This document shows, in pieces, positions 1 through 7,844 of a stretch of 64,000 bases of DNA (position 1 is the stretch's first letter; each line of letters opens with the position of its first letter). This stretch comes from Neisseria mucosa (GTDB taxonomy: Bacteria; Pseudomonadota; Gammaproteobacteria; Burkholderiales; Neisseriaceae): the NCBI GenBank assembly GCA_003028315.1, contig CP028150.1:1364001-1428000 (forward strand). The letters run 5' to 3'. Under the pieces are notes generated by a model. It searched no databases and was not told where the DNA came from. It saw nothing but the letters and a program-made list of their open reading frames with translations. A program made the position numbers and the translations under genes.

Positions 1-253
1 CTCGCCGAAACGTTATGGAGTATTTTTGCTGAACGACGATTACACCACGATGGAATTTGTCGTCGAAATCCTGACCGAAATCTTTATGCTCGGACAGGAG
101 CAGGCGGTGGCGGTAATGCTCTTGGTTCATCACGAAGGCAAAGGCTTGTGCGGCACTTACACACGGGACATCGCCCAAACCAAACAACAACAAGTCATGC
201 AGCGGGCAAAAGCCGAAGGGCATCCGCTGCAATGTATTGTCGAGGAGATTTAA
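1..253 (+). CDS. clpS: ClpS, ATP-dependent Clp protease adaptor (5' partial)
   Basis: ClpS binds the N-domain of ClpA and delivers N-degron substrates to ClpAP in the cytoplasm. The reading frame is open from base 2, starting SPKRYGVFLLNDDYTTMEFV, so the first ATG at 26 is internal and the true start lies before the window. The visible part has the conserved LLNDDYTTMEFV segment, whose Asp pair belongs to the N-end-residue pocket, and the C-terminal LVHHEGKGLCGTYTRDIAQTK block with the HxxGKG motif. It ends one base before the clpA start codon, and this clpS-clpA pairing is standard. Its last codons contain the clpA ribosome site. Identification is firm; only the N-terminus is missing. Confidence 0.95.
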   Translation, partial: SPKRYGVFLLNDDYTTMEFVVEILTEIFMLGQEQAVAVMLLVHHEGKGLCGTYTRDIAQTKQQQVMQRAKAEGHPLQCIVEEI

Positions 254-254
254 T

Positions 255-2540
255 ATGCTTTCACCCGAATTGGAACAGATTTTGCAACAGCTTTACCGCG
301 AGGCGCGTAAGGCTCATTATGAATTTATCAGCCTCGAGCATCTGCTTTTGGTGTTAATCGAAGAAGATGCCTCCGTCCCCAACGTCCTCAAGCTCTGCGG
401 CGCGGATTTAAAAGTGGTGTCCGAACAACTCGCCGCCAGCGTTGCCGAAAATACCCCGCAGATTCCCGACCACCTTTTAGACACGGTCGAAACCCAGCCC
501 ACGCTCGGCTTCCAACGCGTCATTCAACGGGCGATGGTGCATACTCAATCCGCAGGCAAAGGCTTGGTCGAGCCTTTGGACGTTTTGGTGGCGCTGATGA
601 GCGAAACCGACAGCCACGCCGTTTATTTCCTCAAGCTGCAATCGGTTACACGTTTTGAAGTTTTGCGTTGCATTGCCCACGGTGCAACCGAAGACGATGA
701 ACACAAAAGCTTTTCAGACGACCCCGACAATGATTCAGACGACCCCGTCGAGTCCAAAAGCGGCTCGTTGTCTGACTACACTGTCAACCTCAACGCCGAA
801 GTCAAAGCCGGCCGCATCGACCCCTTAATCGGCAGAAAACACGAAATGGAACGGCTGGTGCAAATCCTGTGCCGCCGCCGCAAAAACAATCCGCTTTTAG
901 TCGGCGAAGCTGGCGTGGGCAAAACCGCGCTGGCGGAAGGGCTGGCGCATCAAATCGTCAACGGCGATATTCCCGATGCGCTCAAAGAAGCGGAAGTGTA
1001 CGCGCTGGATATGGGTTCGCTTTTGGCGGGTACAAAATACCGCGGCGACTTTGAAGCGCGTGTCAAATCCGTCTTGAAACAGCTCGAAAAAATCCCGCAC
1101 GCCATCTTGTTCATCGACGAAATCCACACCATCATCGGCGCAGGCAGCACCAGCGGCGGCACGATGGATGCGTCCAACCTGCTCAAACCCGCGCTGGCAA
1201 AAGGCTCGCTGCGCTGCATCGGCGCGACCACCTACGACGAATACCGCACCATTTTCGACAAAGACCACGCCTTAAGCCGCCGCTTCCAAAAAATCGACGT
1301 GGTCGAACCCACCGTCGCCGAAACCGTGCAAATCCTGCGCGGTTTGAAACCGATGTTCGAAGGCTTCCACCAAGTGCGCTACACGCAAGGCGCACTCGAA
1401 GCCGCCGCCGAACTCTCCGCGCGTTACATCAACGAACGTTTCCTGCCTGACAAAGCCATCGACGTGATGGATGAGGCAGGCGCGGCGCAAAGGATTCTGC
1501 CCAAATCCAAACAGAAAAAAGTCATCGGCAAAGCGCAAATCGAAACCGTCATCGCCAAAGTCGCGCGGATTCCCGAAAAAACCGTGTCGCACGACGACAA
1601 ACAAGTGCTGCAATTCCTCGGCCGCGATTTGAAAAACATGGTTTACGGTCAGGAAAACGCCATCGACGCGCTGGTTGCCGCCGTCAAAATGTCGCGCTCC
1701 GGCCTCGCCCTGCCCGACAAACCCATAGGCAGCTTCCTCTTCTCCGGCCCGACCGGCGTCGGCAAAACCGAAGTCGCCAAACAACTTGCCTACTCGATGG
1801 GCGTACCGCTGCAACGTTTCGACATGTCCGAATACATGGAGCCACACGCCGTATCACGCCTTATCGGCGCGCCGCCGGGCTACGTCGGCTTTGACCAGGG
1901 CGGCCTTTTGACCGAAGCCGCCAACAAACATCCGCACTGCGTGTTGCTCTTAGACGAAATCGAAAAAGCCCACCCCGACATTTTCAACGTCCTCCTTCAA
2001 GTCATGGACGCAGGCAAACTGACCGACAACAACGGCAAGAGTGCCGATTTCCGTAACGTCATCTTGATCATGACCACCAACGCAGGCGCGGAAAGCCTCA
2101 GCCGCCCCAGCCTCGGCTTTACCGCCAAGCGCGAACGCGGCGACGAAATGCAGGCGATCAACAAACTCTTCACACCCGAGTTCCGCAACCGCTTGGACGC
2201 GATTATCCCGTTTGCGCCCTTGTCCGAACCCATTATCGCCAAAATCGTGGACAAATTCCTGCTCCAGCTCGAACACCAACTCCTCGACAAAAAAGTCGAA
2301 GCCGAATTCACACCGGCATTGCGCAAATATCTGGCGGAAAAAGGGTTCGACCCGCAAATGGGCGCGCGCCCGATGCACCGCCTGATTCAGGAAAAAATCC
2401 GCAAACCGCTCGCCGACGAACTCCTGTTCGGCAAACTCACCGACGGCGGCTTCGTACGGATAGACTGGGATGCGGCAAAAGAAGAAGCCGTGTTGAAATT
2501 CAAGAAAAACAAAGCCAAACCTGAAGCAGCAGCGGTTTGA
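255..2540 (+). CDS. clpA: ClpA, ATP-binding subunit of ClpAP protease
   Basis: A hexameric AAA+ unfoldase that feeds substrates into ClpP; about 761 residues, normal for ClpA. Order: a Clp N-terminal domain (about 1-145), a short acidic linker with repeated SDDP (about 150-175), then AAA module 1 with Walker A GEAGVGKTA near residue 216 and Walker B LFIDEIH near 285. AAA module 2 has Walker A GPTGVGKTE near 497 and Walker B LLLDEIEKAHPD near 562, followed by the small C-terminal domain. There is no coiled-coil M-domain, which separates it from ClpB. A TTG at 237 would extend the frame, but GAGGAG at 242-247 sits 7 bases before ATG 255, so that start is chosen. It is co-transcribed with clpS and followed by a DUS hairpin. 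Confidence 0.96.
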   Translation: MLSPELEQILQQLYREARKAHYEFISLEHLLLVLIEEDASVPNVLKLCGADLKVVSEQLAASVAENTPQIPDHLLDTVETQPTLGFQRVIQRAMVHTQSAGKGLVEPLDVLVALMSETDSHAVYFLKLQSVTRFEVLRCIAHGATEDDEHKSFSDDPDNDSDDPVESKSGSLSDYTVNLNAEVKAGRIDPLIGRKHEMERLVQILCRRRKNNPLLVGEAGVGKTALAEGLAHQIVNGDIPDALKEAEVYALDMGSLLAGTKYRGDFEARVKSVLKQLEKIPHAILFIDEIHTIIGAGSTSGGTMDASNLLKPALAKGSLRCIGATTYDEYRTIFDKDHALSRRFQKIDVVEPTVAETVQILRGLKPMFEGFHQVRYTQGALEAAAELSARYINERFLPDKAIDVMDEAGAAQRILPKSKQKKVIGKAQIETVIAKVARIPEKTVSHDDKQVLQFLGRDLKNMVYGQENAIDALVAAVKMSRSGLALPDKPIGSFLFSGPTGVGKTEVAKQLAYSMGVPLQRFDMSEYMEPHAVSRLIGAPPGYVGFDQGGLLTEAANKHPHCVLLLDEIEKAHPDIFNVLLQVMDAGKLTDNNGKSADFRNVILIMTTNAGAESLSRPSLGFTAKRERGDEMQAINKLFTPEFRNRLDAIIPFAPLSEPIIAKIVDKFLLQLEHQLLDKKVEAEFTPALRKYLAEKGFDPQMGARPMHRLIQEKIRKPLADELLFGKLTDGGFVRIDWDAAKEEAVLKFKKNKAKPEAAAV

Positions 2541-2551
2541 CGGATAAAGGC

Positions 2552-2586
2552 AAAAGGTCGTCTGAAAATGTTTCAGACGACCTTTT
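2552..2586 (+). terminator. DUS inverted-repeat terminator after clpA
   Basis: Two DUS copies (AGGTCGTCTGAA and its reverse complement) face each other across a 3-base loop and are flanked by A and T runs. Paired DUS copies acting as Rho-independent terminators are well documented in Neisseria. This one lies 12 bases after the clpA stop. Confidence 0.85.
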
Positions 2587-2610
2587 CGACCATTTTCACC
2601 GCGTTATCCG

Positions 2611-2616
2611 TATAAT
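2611..2616 (+). promoter_or_regulatory. Probable -10 box (TATAAT) of the Slam gene
   Basis: A perfect TATAAT lies 39 bases before the ATG at 2655, just after the clpA terminator. No good -35 hexamer is visible at 17 bases spacing, so this is a partial match. Confidence 0.45.
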
Positions 2617-2654
2617 GACAGGATACTCCTGCCATCCATATCCTACTGAATAAA

Positions 2655-4076
2655 ATGAATAAAAACCATCTCGTCTTACTGATGCTCGCTTTCCCGCCAA
2701 CCGCCCTTGCCGAGACACCCGTTGTCCGTGTACCTGCGCCTGTATTTTTTGACAAGCAACCGAACAGCGAAACACCCTCAAAAGATTTTACCGACGACAA
2801 ACCCGCAGAACAGAGGCTTTCAGACGACCTTTCTGCCGATTCCTCATTGGAAGCACAGATCAACCGCGCATTAATCGGACGGGACTGGAAGACGCTGGAA
2901 GGTTTGTTGGCGCAATATAAAGCCGCGCCCGACCGGGATGCCGTTTTATACGATTATGCTCTAGGCGCCTTGCGGCGCAGTCAGTTGCGGCATGATGAAG
3001 CTGTCTCGCTCTATCGCGGCATTTTGGCGAAACATCCCGATTTGGCGTATCCGCGTTTCGATTTGGGTGTAATGATGTTTGAAAACAAGCAGTATCGTGA
3101 GGCAAAAGCTGAATTGAAACGGGCAAAACCGGATTTGCAGCCGCCCATGCAGCAACTTGCCGACCGCTATCTTGCCGCCATTGAATCGGCGCAAAGCTGG
3201 CAGCCTGATGTTTCGCTGCAATACGAGCAGACCGATAATGTGAACAATGCCTCATCCGAGCGCGTTATAGAATGGAACGGCAGACGCTGGAATAAAACCG
3301 CTGACAGCCTGCCGCAAAAGGCGCACGGTATCCGCTACGGCGCAGGCGTATCGCGCGAAATCAATGTGGGCGGACATCATTTTGTTTACGGTAGTCTCAG
3401 CGGCGACGGCGTGCATTATTGGGACAATCAGGATTTTAACGAACAAAGCCTGCGCTTGGCGGCAGGCTATAAAAACCGTTCGGCGGTGCAATCTTTCGGG
3501 GTTGTACCGTTTGCCGAGCAAAACTGGCTGGGCGGCAAACGCTATAATCGCGAAACCGGTATCCATACCGATTTTTCACGTCGTCTGAACGAAAAATGGC
3601 GGCTCTCGCTCAATGCAGGCTATATCAAAAAATACTATCGGAACAGCGGTTCGGCAGCGCGTTACAACAGCCATATGCCGCTAGTGGGAGCAACGCTGGC
3701 ATACTCTGCACCGAAAAACTGGCTGCTCTACGGCGGCGCAGACTGGTCGCACGACATGACCAAAGAAGCGGAGCAGGCATCCGTACGCAAGGGCATACGC
3801 TTCGGCGCGGCGAAAGCGTTTGAGAATGGATTCGGCATCCGCACCAACCTGCGCTACGCCCGCCGTACCTTTGATGCGCCGGGAAGCCTGGTGTACCGTC
3901 TGACCCGAAAAGACCATGAATATCAGGCAAATGCCTCTGTTTGGCACAATAAAATTTCATGGAAAGGCTTAGTGCCGCATTTGAATTTCCGTTATCTCAA
4001 AATCGACAGCAATATGAGCGGCTTCTATTCCCGCAAAAGTATGCAGACATTCGTCAGCGTGGAGAAACAGTTTTGA
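2655..4076 (+). CDS. Slam-family outer-membrane protein (surface lipoprotein assembly modulator)
   Basis: Slam proteins translocate surface lipoproteins such as TbpB, LbpB or fHbp across the outer membrane. The 473-residue protein has a signal peptide ending near residue 19 (FPPTALA), a charged linker, a TPR-like helical domain (about 70-180) with the repeat-like YDYALGALRRSQLRHDEAVSLY and YPRFDLGVMMFENKQYREAK, then a beta-rich C-terminal half (about 190-473, DUF560 type) with alternating aromatic strands, ending in a terminal Phe (VEKQF) as expected for a BAM-dependent barrel. Length and domain order fit Slam. No lipoprotein client gene lies beside it. That is known for meningococcal Slam1, so its substrate cannot be read from context. 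Family assignment is by recognition of the architecture; the subtype is not determined. Confidence 0.8.
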   Translation: MNKNHLVLLMLAFPPTALAETPVVRVPAPVFFDKQPNSETPSKDFTDDKPAEQRLSDDLSADSSLEAQINRALIGRDWKTLEGLLAQYKAAPDRDAVLYDYALGALRRSQLRHDEAVSLYRGILAKHPDLAYPRFDLGVMMFENKQYREAKAELKRAKPDLQPPMQQLADRYLAAIESAQSWQPDVSLQYEQTDNVNNASSERVIEWNGRRWNKTADSLPQKAHGIRYGAGVSREINVGGHHFVYGSLSGDGVHYWDNQDFNEQSLRLAAGYKNRSAVQSFGVVPFAEQNWLGGKRYNRETGIHTDFSRRLNEKWRLSLNAGYIKKYYRNSGSAARYNSHMPLVGATLAYSAPKNWLLYGGADWSHDMTKEAEQASVRKGIRFGAAKAFENGFGIRTNLRYARRTFDAPGSLVYRLTRKDHEYQANASVWHNKISWKGLVPHLNFRYLKIDSNMSGFYSRKSMQTFVSVEKQF

Positions 4077-4126
4077 AGCAGCAGGGATAAAGGGTTGGAA
4101 AAACACTCTGCCCGCCATCCGCCGAG

Positions 4127-4225
4127 ATTCCCGCGCAGGCGGTGATCCGTCGGACATCTTAAGAAACAGGTATTTGAAAAACAGTTGCCCAAATTGAAAG
4201 AAATTTCCGCCTTATCGGGAATAAC
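4127..4225. repeat. Degenerate NIME (dRS3-flanked intergenic repeat)
   Basis: This stretch matches, with many changes, the reverse complement of the intact repeat at 16832-16938: ATTCCCGCGCAGGCGG, then AAGAAACAGGTATTTGAAAA, CAGTTGCCCAAATT and a broken second dRS3. It fills most of the gap between the Slam gene and the IS element at 4323. Confidence 0.55.
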
Positions 4226-4362
4226 GCCGATTGAAACGTTTCTATTTGAATGACAACAAATCGGTTTCAAAAATCCGATCAGTAAACCCGATAAAAAGGT
4301 CGTCTGAAAGCCCAAGCAGCTTTGAACTGGCCCCCAAATCTTGGACACTCATAAAAGCCTAT

Positions 4363-5259
4363 TCAAGCGCTCTGTGCAAGCTGGGTTCTGTATGCGACAG
4401 GACTCAGCTTTTTCAATTTCAAACTGCAACGCTCCCGGTTGTAGTAATCCATATAGTCATCTATCTGCTTCATCAATTCATCTACCGTCAATTCACCTGC
4501 GTTATAGAAACACTCCGTCTTCAACACCGCAAAGAAGCTTTCCATCGGCGCATTGTCCCAGCAGTTCGCCTTACGCGACATGCTTTGAACCATGGAATGT
4601 TTTGCAATCAATTTCCTATATTCCGCCGTACGGTACAGCACACCTTGGTCCGAATGAAGCATCGTTCCTTTATCAGTCAGACGGAGTGCGGCTTTTTCGA
4701 GCATTTCCTTCACCATTTCGCTGTTGGCATTGCGGCTCATGGCGTAGGCGACGATCTCGCGGTTGAACAAGTCCAATATCGGCGAGAGGTACAGTTTGCC
4801 GTCCTTCCCTTTGAGTTCGGTAACGTCGGTCAGCCATTTTTCGTTGGGCTTTCGGGCTTTGAACCGGCGTTTGAGGAGGTGTTCCGATATTTCGCCCATG
4901 GCGGGATGGCGGTAGGCTTTTTTCGCCCGTATGAGGGCTTTCAGTTCCAACTGCTTCATCAACCGCGCCGCTTTTTTGCGGTTCCAACCCAATGCTGCGG
5001 CAATGCGCCTTTGTCCGTAACGTCCTTTATGCCGCCGGTAGGTTTCGACGAGGAGGGCTTTGTCGGCTGCGTCGGGGTCGGGTCGGTCTTGGTGGTGGTA
5101 GTAGAAGCTGCTTTTGGGCAGGTTTGCGATGTGCAGCAGGTATTTGAGCGGGTGTTGCGCCCTCAGTGTTTGGACGGTTTGGCTTTGTCCTTTGCGGTCT
5201 GCTTTTGGCTGAGGGCTTTTAACTCCTTTAGGTAGGCGACCTCTGCGCGCATATAGCAC
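4363..5259 (-). CDS. IS3-family transposase OrfB, DDE integrase domain (copy 1)
   Basis: 298 residues with an N-terminal HTH_21-like region (LVETYRRHKGRYGQRRIAAAL) and a retroviral-type integrase core. The DDE residues fall in WLTDVTEL, MLHSDQG and the WDNAPMESFFAVLKTE segment; the C-terminus has the usual YYNRERCSLKLKKLSP. It overlaps the end of orfA by about 97 bases in the -1 frame, so it is probably made as an OrfAB fusion by programmed frameshifting. The apparent GTG start is not necessarily used. It appears intact. Compared with copy 2 it has K instead of R in RLMKQLE, H in EISEHLL, NAN in SRNANSE and L in KAALRL. Confidence 0.92.
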   Translation of the reverse strand: MLYARRGRLPKGVKSPQPKADRKGQSQTVQTLRAQHPLKYLLHIANLPKSSFYYHHQDRPDPDAADKALLVETYRRHKGRYGQRRIAAALGWNRKKAARLMKQLELKALIRAKKAYRHPAMGEISEHLLKRRFKARKPNEKWLTDVTELKGKDGKLYLSPILDLFNREIVAYAMSRNANSEMVKEMLEKAALRLTDKGTMLHSDQGVLYRTAEYRKLIAKHSMVQSMSRKANCWDNAPMESFFAVLKTECFYNAGELTVDELMKQIDDYMDYYNRERCSLKLKKLSPVAYRTQLAQSA

Positions 5260-5513
5260 AACTCTTCAATAAGCTCTGCCTGCGTTTTTTCTTGGTCGGG
5301 TTTATCTGCGATGAAGGGGTTTTTGCGGTGTTGGGGCATGGTTTTGGATTGGGGATGTTCGAGTGCGCCGATACCGCCTTCTTGATAGGCGCGTATCCAT
5401 CGTCTCAGGTGGGTTCGTGAGATGCCGTAGTGGTCAGCGGTACGCTGTTGGCTGCGTATGTGCAGGTAGTGGAGTACGGCTTGGTATTTGAAGTGTAATG
5501 TATATTTGCTCAT
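5163..5513 (-). CDS. IS3-family transposase OrfA, HTH protein (copy 1)
   Basis: A 116-residue DNA-binding protein starting MSKYTLHFKYQAVL. The helix-turn-helix lies in RTADHYGISRTHLRRWIRAY, and the C-terminus is lysine-rich, with a leucine-zipper-like heptad pattern (AELIEELCYMRAEVAYLKEL). The frame is open through the IS end, but the first ATG is at 5513, inside the element. orfA alone usually acts as a repressor of transposition in IS3; the OrfAB fusion is the transposase. Confidence 0.88.
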   Translation of the reverse strand: MSKYTLHFKYQAVLHYLHIRSQQRTADHYGISRTHLRRWIRAYQEGGIGALEHPQSKTMPQHRKNPFIADKPDQEKTQAELIEELCYMRAEVAYLKELKALSQKQTAKDKAKPSKH

Positions 5514-5613
5514 AAAAAAACTGCACCTTGTGAGTTGGAGGGGATGTCCAACTTTTGGGGTGCAGTTCACTTTTCAGACGACCTTTTTGATTTTCAGCTT
5601 GCACAACCGCCTA

Positions 5614-6489
5614 TCACAAGGCCTTGTGCTTGCGACGCTTGAACCATTTGCCCAATATACCGCCTTCGCGCCCGAACACCAGCGATACGGCATACAGCAC
5701 GCCACAGCACAAGATAATCGCAGGTCCGGACGGAATTTCGACGTGATAGGAAAACAGCAGTCCGGCAAAACCGCAGACCAGTGCGATAAAGACGGACAAA
5801 GCCATCAACGCGCCCATGCTTTTCGCCCAGAGCCGCGCGGTAATCGACGGCAGCATCATCAGACCGACCGACATCAGCGTACCGAGTGCCTGAAAGCCTG
5901 CAACAAGGTTCATCACCACCAAAATCAGGAAGACGACGTGCCAAAAGCCGCCCTTCCCGCCGACCGCCTTCAGAAACAGCGGGTCAATGCTTTCCAAAAC
6001 CAGCGGGCGGTAAATAATCGCCAATGCCGTTACCGTAACGCTTGCCGAGGCGGCAATCAGTTGCAGCGCGGGAATATCCACCGACAAGACCGACCCGAAC
6101 AAGAGATGCAGCAAATCGACGCTGCTGCCGTTTTTACTGACCAAAACCACGCCGATTGCCAGACTGCTCAGGTAAAAGGCGGCAAAGTTGGCATCTTCCT
6201 TCAACGATGTAAAACGGCTCGCCAAACCCGCCAACAGCGCCATCAGCAAGCCTGCCGCAAACCCGCCGACGCTCATTGCCGGCAGACTCAGCCCGGCAAA
6301 CATATAGCCGATTGCCGCACCGGGCAGGACGGCATGACTCAAAGCATCGCCCACCAGGCTCATGCGCCGCATGACCAGGAACACGCCGACCGGAGCGGCA
6401 CTCAAAGCCAGACAGAATACCGACGCAAGCGCATAGCGCATAAAGTCGAATTCCGCAAAAGGGGAAATCAGCAAATCGTATAAATTCAT
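5614..6489 (-). CDS. znuB: Zinc/manganese ABC transporter permease (ZnuB/MntB type)
   Basis: An ABC-3 family inner-membrane permease of 291 residues with about eight hydrophobic segments, starting MNLYDLLISPFAEFDFMRYA. The family hallmark GDALSHAVLPGAAIGY is present near residue 45. The open frame runs upstream to 6555, but the extra N-terminus is arginine-rich and crosses a DUS hairpin, so the ATG at 6489 is chosen. It would work with the ATPase at 6596-7321 to import Zn(II) or Mn(II). No substrate-binding protein gene lies downstream; the IS element begins 45 bases after the stop. Zinc is favoured over manganese only because of the Zur-like box upstream of the operon. Confidence 0.85.
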   Translation of the reverse strand: MNLYDLLISPFAEFDFMRYALASVFCLALSAAPVGVFLVMRRMSLVGDALSHAVLPGAAIGYMFAGLSLPAMSVGGFAAGLLMALLAGLASRFTSLKEDANFAAFYLSSLAIGVVLVSKNGSSVDLLHLLFGSVLSVDIPALQLIAASASVTVTALAIIYRPLVLESIDPLFLKAVGGKGGFWHVVFLILVVMNLVAGFQALGTLMSVGLMMLPSITARLWAKSMGALMALSVFIALVCGFAGLLFSYHVEIPSGPAIILCCGVLYAVSLVFGREGGILGKWFKRRKHKAL

Positions 6490-6527
6490 GGTATCCGGTA
6501 AATAAGGGAAAACTTCTGAAAATGGGA

Positions 6528-6570
6528 AACGTCGTCTGAAAATCCTTCGCCGCATCTTTCAGACGACGTA
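6528..6570 (-). terminator. DUS-based hairpin between znuC and znuB
   Basis: ACGTCGTCTGAAAA and TTTCAGACGACGT pair around a loop of about 16 bases, within the 106-base gap between the ATPase and permease genes. The stem is strong but has no T-run on the minus strand, so it may attenuate or stabilise the transcript rather than end it. Confidence 0.5.
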
Positions 6571-6595
6571 CTGCCTTACGAGGGGGCGGCGCAAA

Positions 6596-7321
6596 CTATA
6601 CGTCGCACCAGTCCTCCGACTCCTGCCGCTGCATCAGCATATTCGCGCGGGCAAGGTTTTCATCGGTCAGGACGGACGGCGTCCTGCCCGCCGCAACCTT
6701 TTCCCGGGCCAGCAACAGCGTGTCCGAAAAATAATCGCGTACCTGCGCATAATCGTGCAACACCGCGATAATTGCCTGCCCTTCCTCATTGCATTGGCGC
6801 AATACGTCCAAAAGCGCGTAAGTCGTGCGCGCATCGACGGCGTTGAAAGGTTCGTCCAAAAGCAGGAATTTTGCCCCCTGCGCCAGCATACGCGCAAATA
6901 AAACGCGCTGAAACTGGCCGTTGGACAAATGCGCGATCTGCCTGTCGGCAAAATCCCGCATACCGACGCGCGCAAGCGCATCCAAAACGCGGGTACGCTG
7001 CGCCGCGTCAACCCGTCCGAAAAAGCCGATTTCGTACCACAAACCCATCGCCGCCAGTTCGAAAACCGTCATCGGCTGGCCGCGGTCGATGTCCGACTGC
7101 TGCGGCAGATAGGCGATGTCTTTGCGTTGCAGGTTTTGCAGGAGGACGCGTCCCGTATCGACTTGCTGCAAACCCATGACCGCTTTTAAAAAAGTTGATT
7201 TGCCCGCCCCGTTCGGCCCGCAGACCGCCCACATCGAATGCTCGGCAAATTCGATGCCGACATGGTGTACGGCAGGCCGTGTCCGGTAGCTGACCGTCAG
7301 ATTTTCAACAACGATACTCAT
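6596..7321 (-). CDS. znuC: Zinc/manganese ABC transporter ATP-binding protein (ZnuC/MntA type)
   Basis: About 241 residues, normal for this family, starting MSIVVENLTVSYRTRPAVHH. Walker A is GPNGAGKST (about residue 35), the Q-loop is in YLPQQSDIDRG, the signature is LSNGQFQRVLFAR (LSNGQ in place of LSGGQ, common in metal transporters), Walker B is FLLLDEPF, and the H-loop is in AVLHDYAQ. The longer open frame to 7459 has no good start. ATG 7321 overlaps the TGA of the small ORF upstream as ATGA, which implies translational coupling. It energises the permease encoded downstream. Confidence 0.88.
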   Translation of the reverse strand: MSIVVENLTVSYRTRPAVHHVGIEFAEHSMWAVCGPNGAGKSTFLKAVMGLQQVDTGRVLLQNLQRKDIAYLPQQSDIDRGQPMTVFELAAMGLWYEIGFFGRVDAAQRTRVLDALARVGMRDFADRQIAHLSNGQFQRVLFARMLAQGAKFLLLDEPFNAVDARTTYALLDVLRQCNEEGQAIIAVLHDYAQVRDYFSDTLLLAREKVAAGRTPSVLTDENLARANMLMQRQESEDWCDV

Positions 7322-7416
7322 GCAACCGCCCAAAAATACACGCCCCAAACCGCCGCCAAAGCGAAAAGCGCAATCAGCAGGCGTTGGAACAATCCGGTGA
7401 GTAAAATGGAATTCAT
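7318..7416 (-). CDS. Small 32-residue membrane protein coupled to znuC (uncharacterised)
   Basis: The frame MNSILLTGLFQRLLIALFAL then AAVWGVYFWAVA gives one hydrophobic helix (about residues 10-31) after a short N-terminus with a single Arg. Its TGA overlaps the znuC ATG (ATGA), the usual sign of translational coupling, and it is the first ORF downstream of a Zur-like box. I do not recognise a family. It could be a small accessory subunit of the transporter, or a leader peptide that only couples translation. It is too short for ordinary gene callers. Function is inference. Confidence 0.5.
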   Translation of the reverse strand: MNSILLTGLFQRLLIALFALAAVWGVYFWAVA

Positions 7417-7468
7417 AACAATATCGAAAATTAAAGACGATGTGTTCAAAATGAAACAAAAGTAAGGA

Positions 7469-7483
7469 TGATACTTTATAACA
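7469..7483. promoter_or_regulatory. Candidate Zur-binding box upstream of the znu genes
   Basis: TGATACTTTATAACA matches the meningococcal Zur motif TGTTATDNHATAACA at 10 of 12 defined bases, with a perfect right half. It lies 53 bases before the small ORF start on the minus strand, in an AT-rich promoter-like region. The functional claim is inferred from motif and position. Confidence 0.5.
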
Positions 7484-7550
7484 TTATGATTGTAAACATA
7501 AAGGCAGTATCCGGATATAGGCACGATTTTTGTGGACAAGGCATCTGCCG

Positions 7551-7700
7551 TTTTCAGACGACTTTTTTCAAAGCCGGCGCAGGCGGTTTGCCCGTATAAG
7601 CAGCGTGTGCCTTGCCCATGAAGAAACGACCCGGCTTATCGTCCGATTCAGGAGTCAGTAGGCCAGATATGAGTATCCAACGTTGCCAACATTCAAACCC
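7551..7700 (-). pseudogene. Possible remnant of a small coding frame
   Basis: On the minus strand a frame without a good start reads ...LLTPESDDKPGRFFMGKAHA and then AYTGKPPAPALKKVV before a TGA lying inside a degenerate DUS. The peptide looks protein-like, but I do not recognise it and no upstream start or ribosome site is present. The rest of the gap 7417-7844 is AT-rich promoter sequence and a DUS hairpin. Confidence 0.2.
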
Positions 7701-7781
7701 TAATTAGGCAATGTGGAAAATTTCAAGCAGTTGTCGGATACAAGTATCCTACCTACATCAGCAAGCAATGAAGCCAATTAC

Positions 7782-7827
7782 AAAAGGTCGTCTGAAAACC
7801 GATATTCAGGTTTTCAGACGACCTTTT
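7782..7827 (-). terminator. DUS inverted-repeat terminator after the porin gene
   Basis: AAAAGGTCGTCTGAAAACC and GGTTTTCAGACGACCTTTT form a 19-base stem around an 8-base loop, 18 bases beyond the porin stop on the minus strand. Confidence 0.85.
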
Positions 7828-7844
7828 ATGCTTCAAATCCCGCG

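Larger units (their letters stand above)
4323..5569 (-). mobile_element. IS3-family insertion sequence, copy 1 (1247 bp)
   Basis: The ends are imperfect inverted repeats: TGAACTGGCCCCCAAATCTT at 4323 and, read inward from 5569, TGAACTGCACCCCAAAAGTT. Each then continues with GGACA. A 3-base target duplication CTT flanks the element (4320-4322 and 5570-5572), typical of IS3. It carries two overlapping frames, orfA and orfB. The same 1247-bp element occurs at 58956-60202 in opposite orientation with only scattered differences. Removing it restores a DUS inverted repeat (arms at about 4296-4310 and 5570-5586), so it landed in the loop of a terminator hairpin between two convergent genes. Confidence 0.93.

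Noticed and set aside
4231..5235. 334-residue open frame on the + strand across IS copy 1 (and its equivalent at 59290-60234 on the minus strand)
   Set aside because: Antisense to the transposase, Phe/Val-rich composition typical of a shadow frame, no ribosome site.
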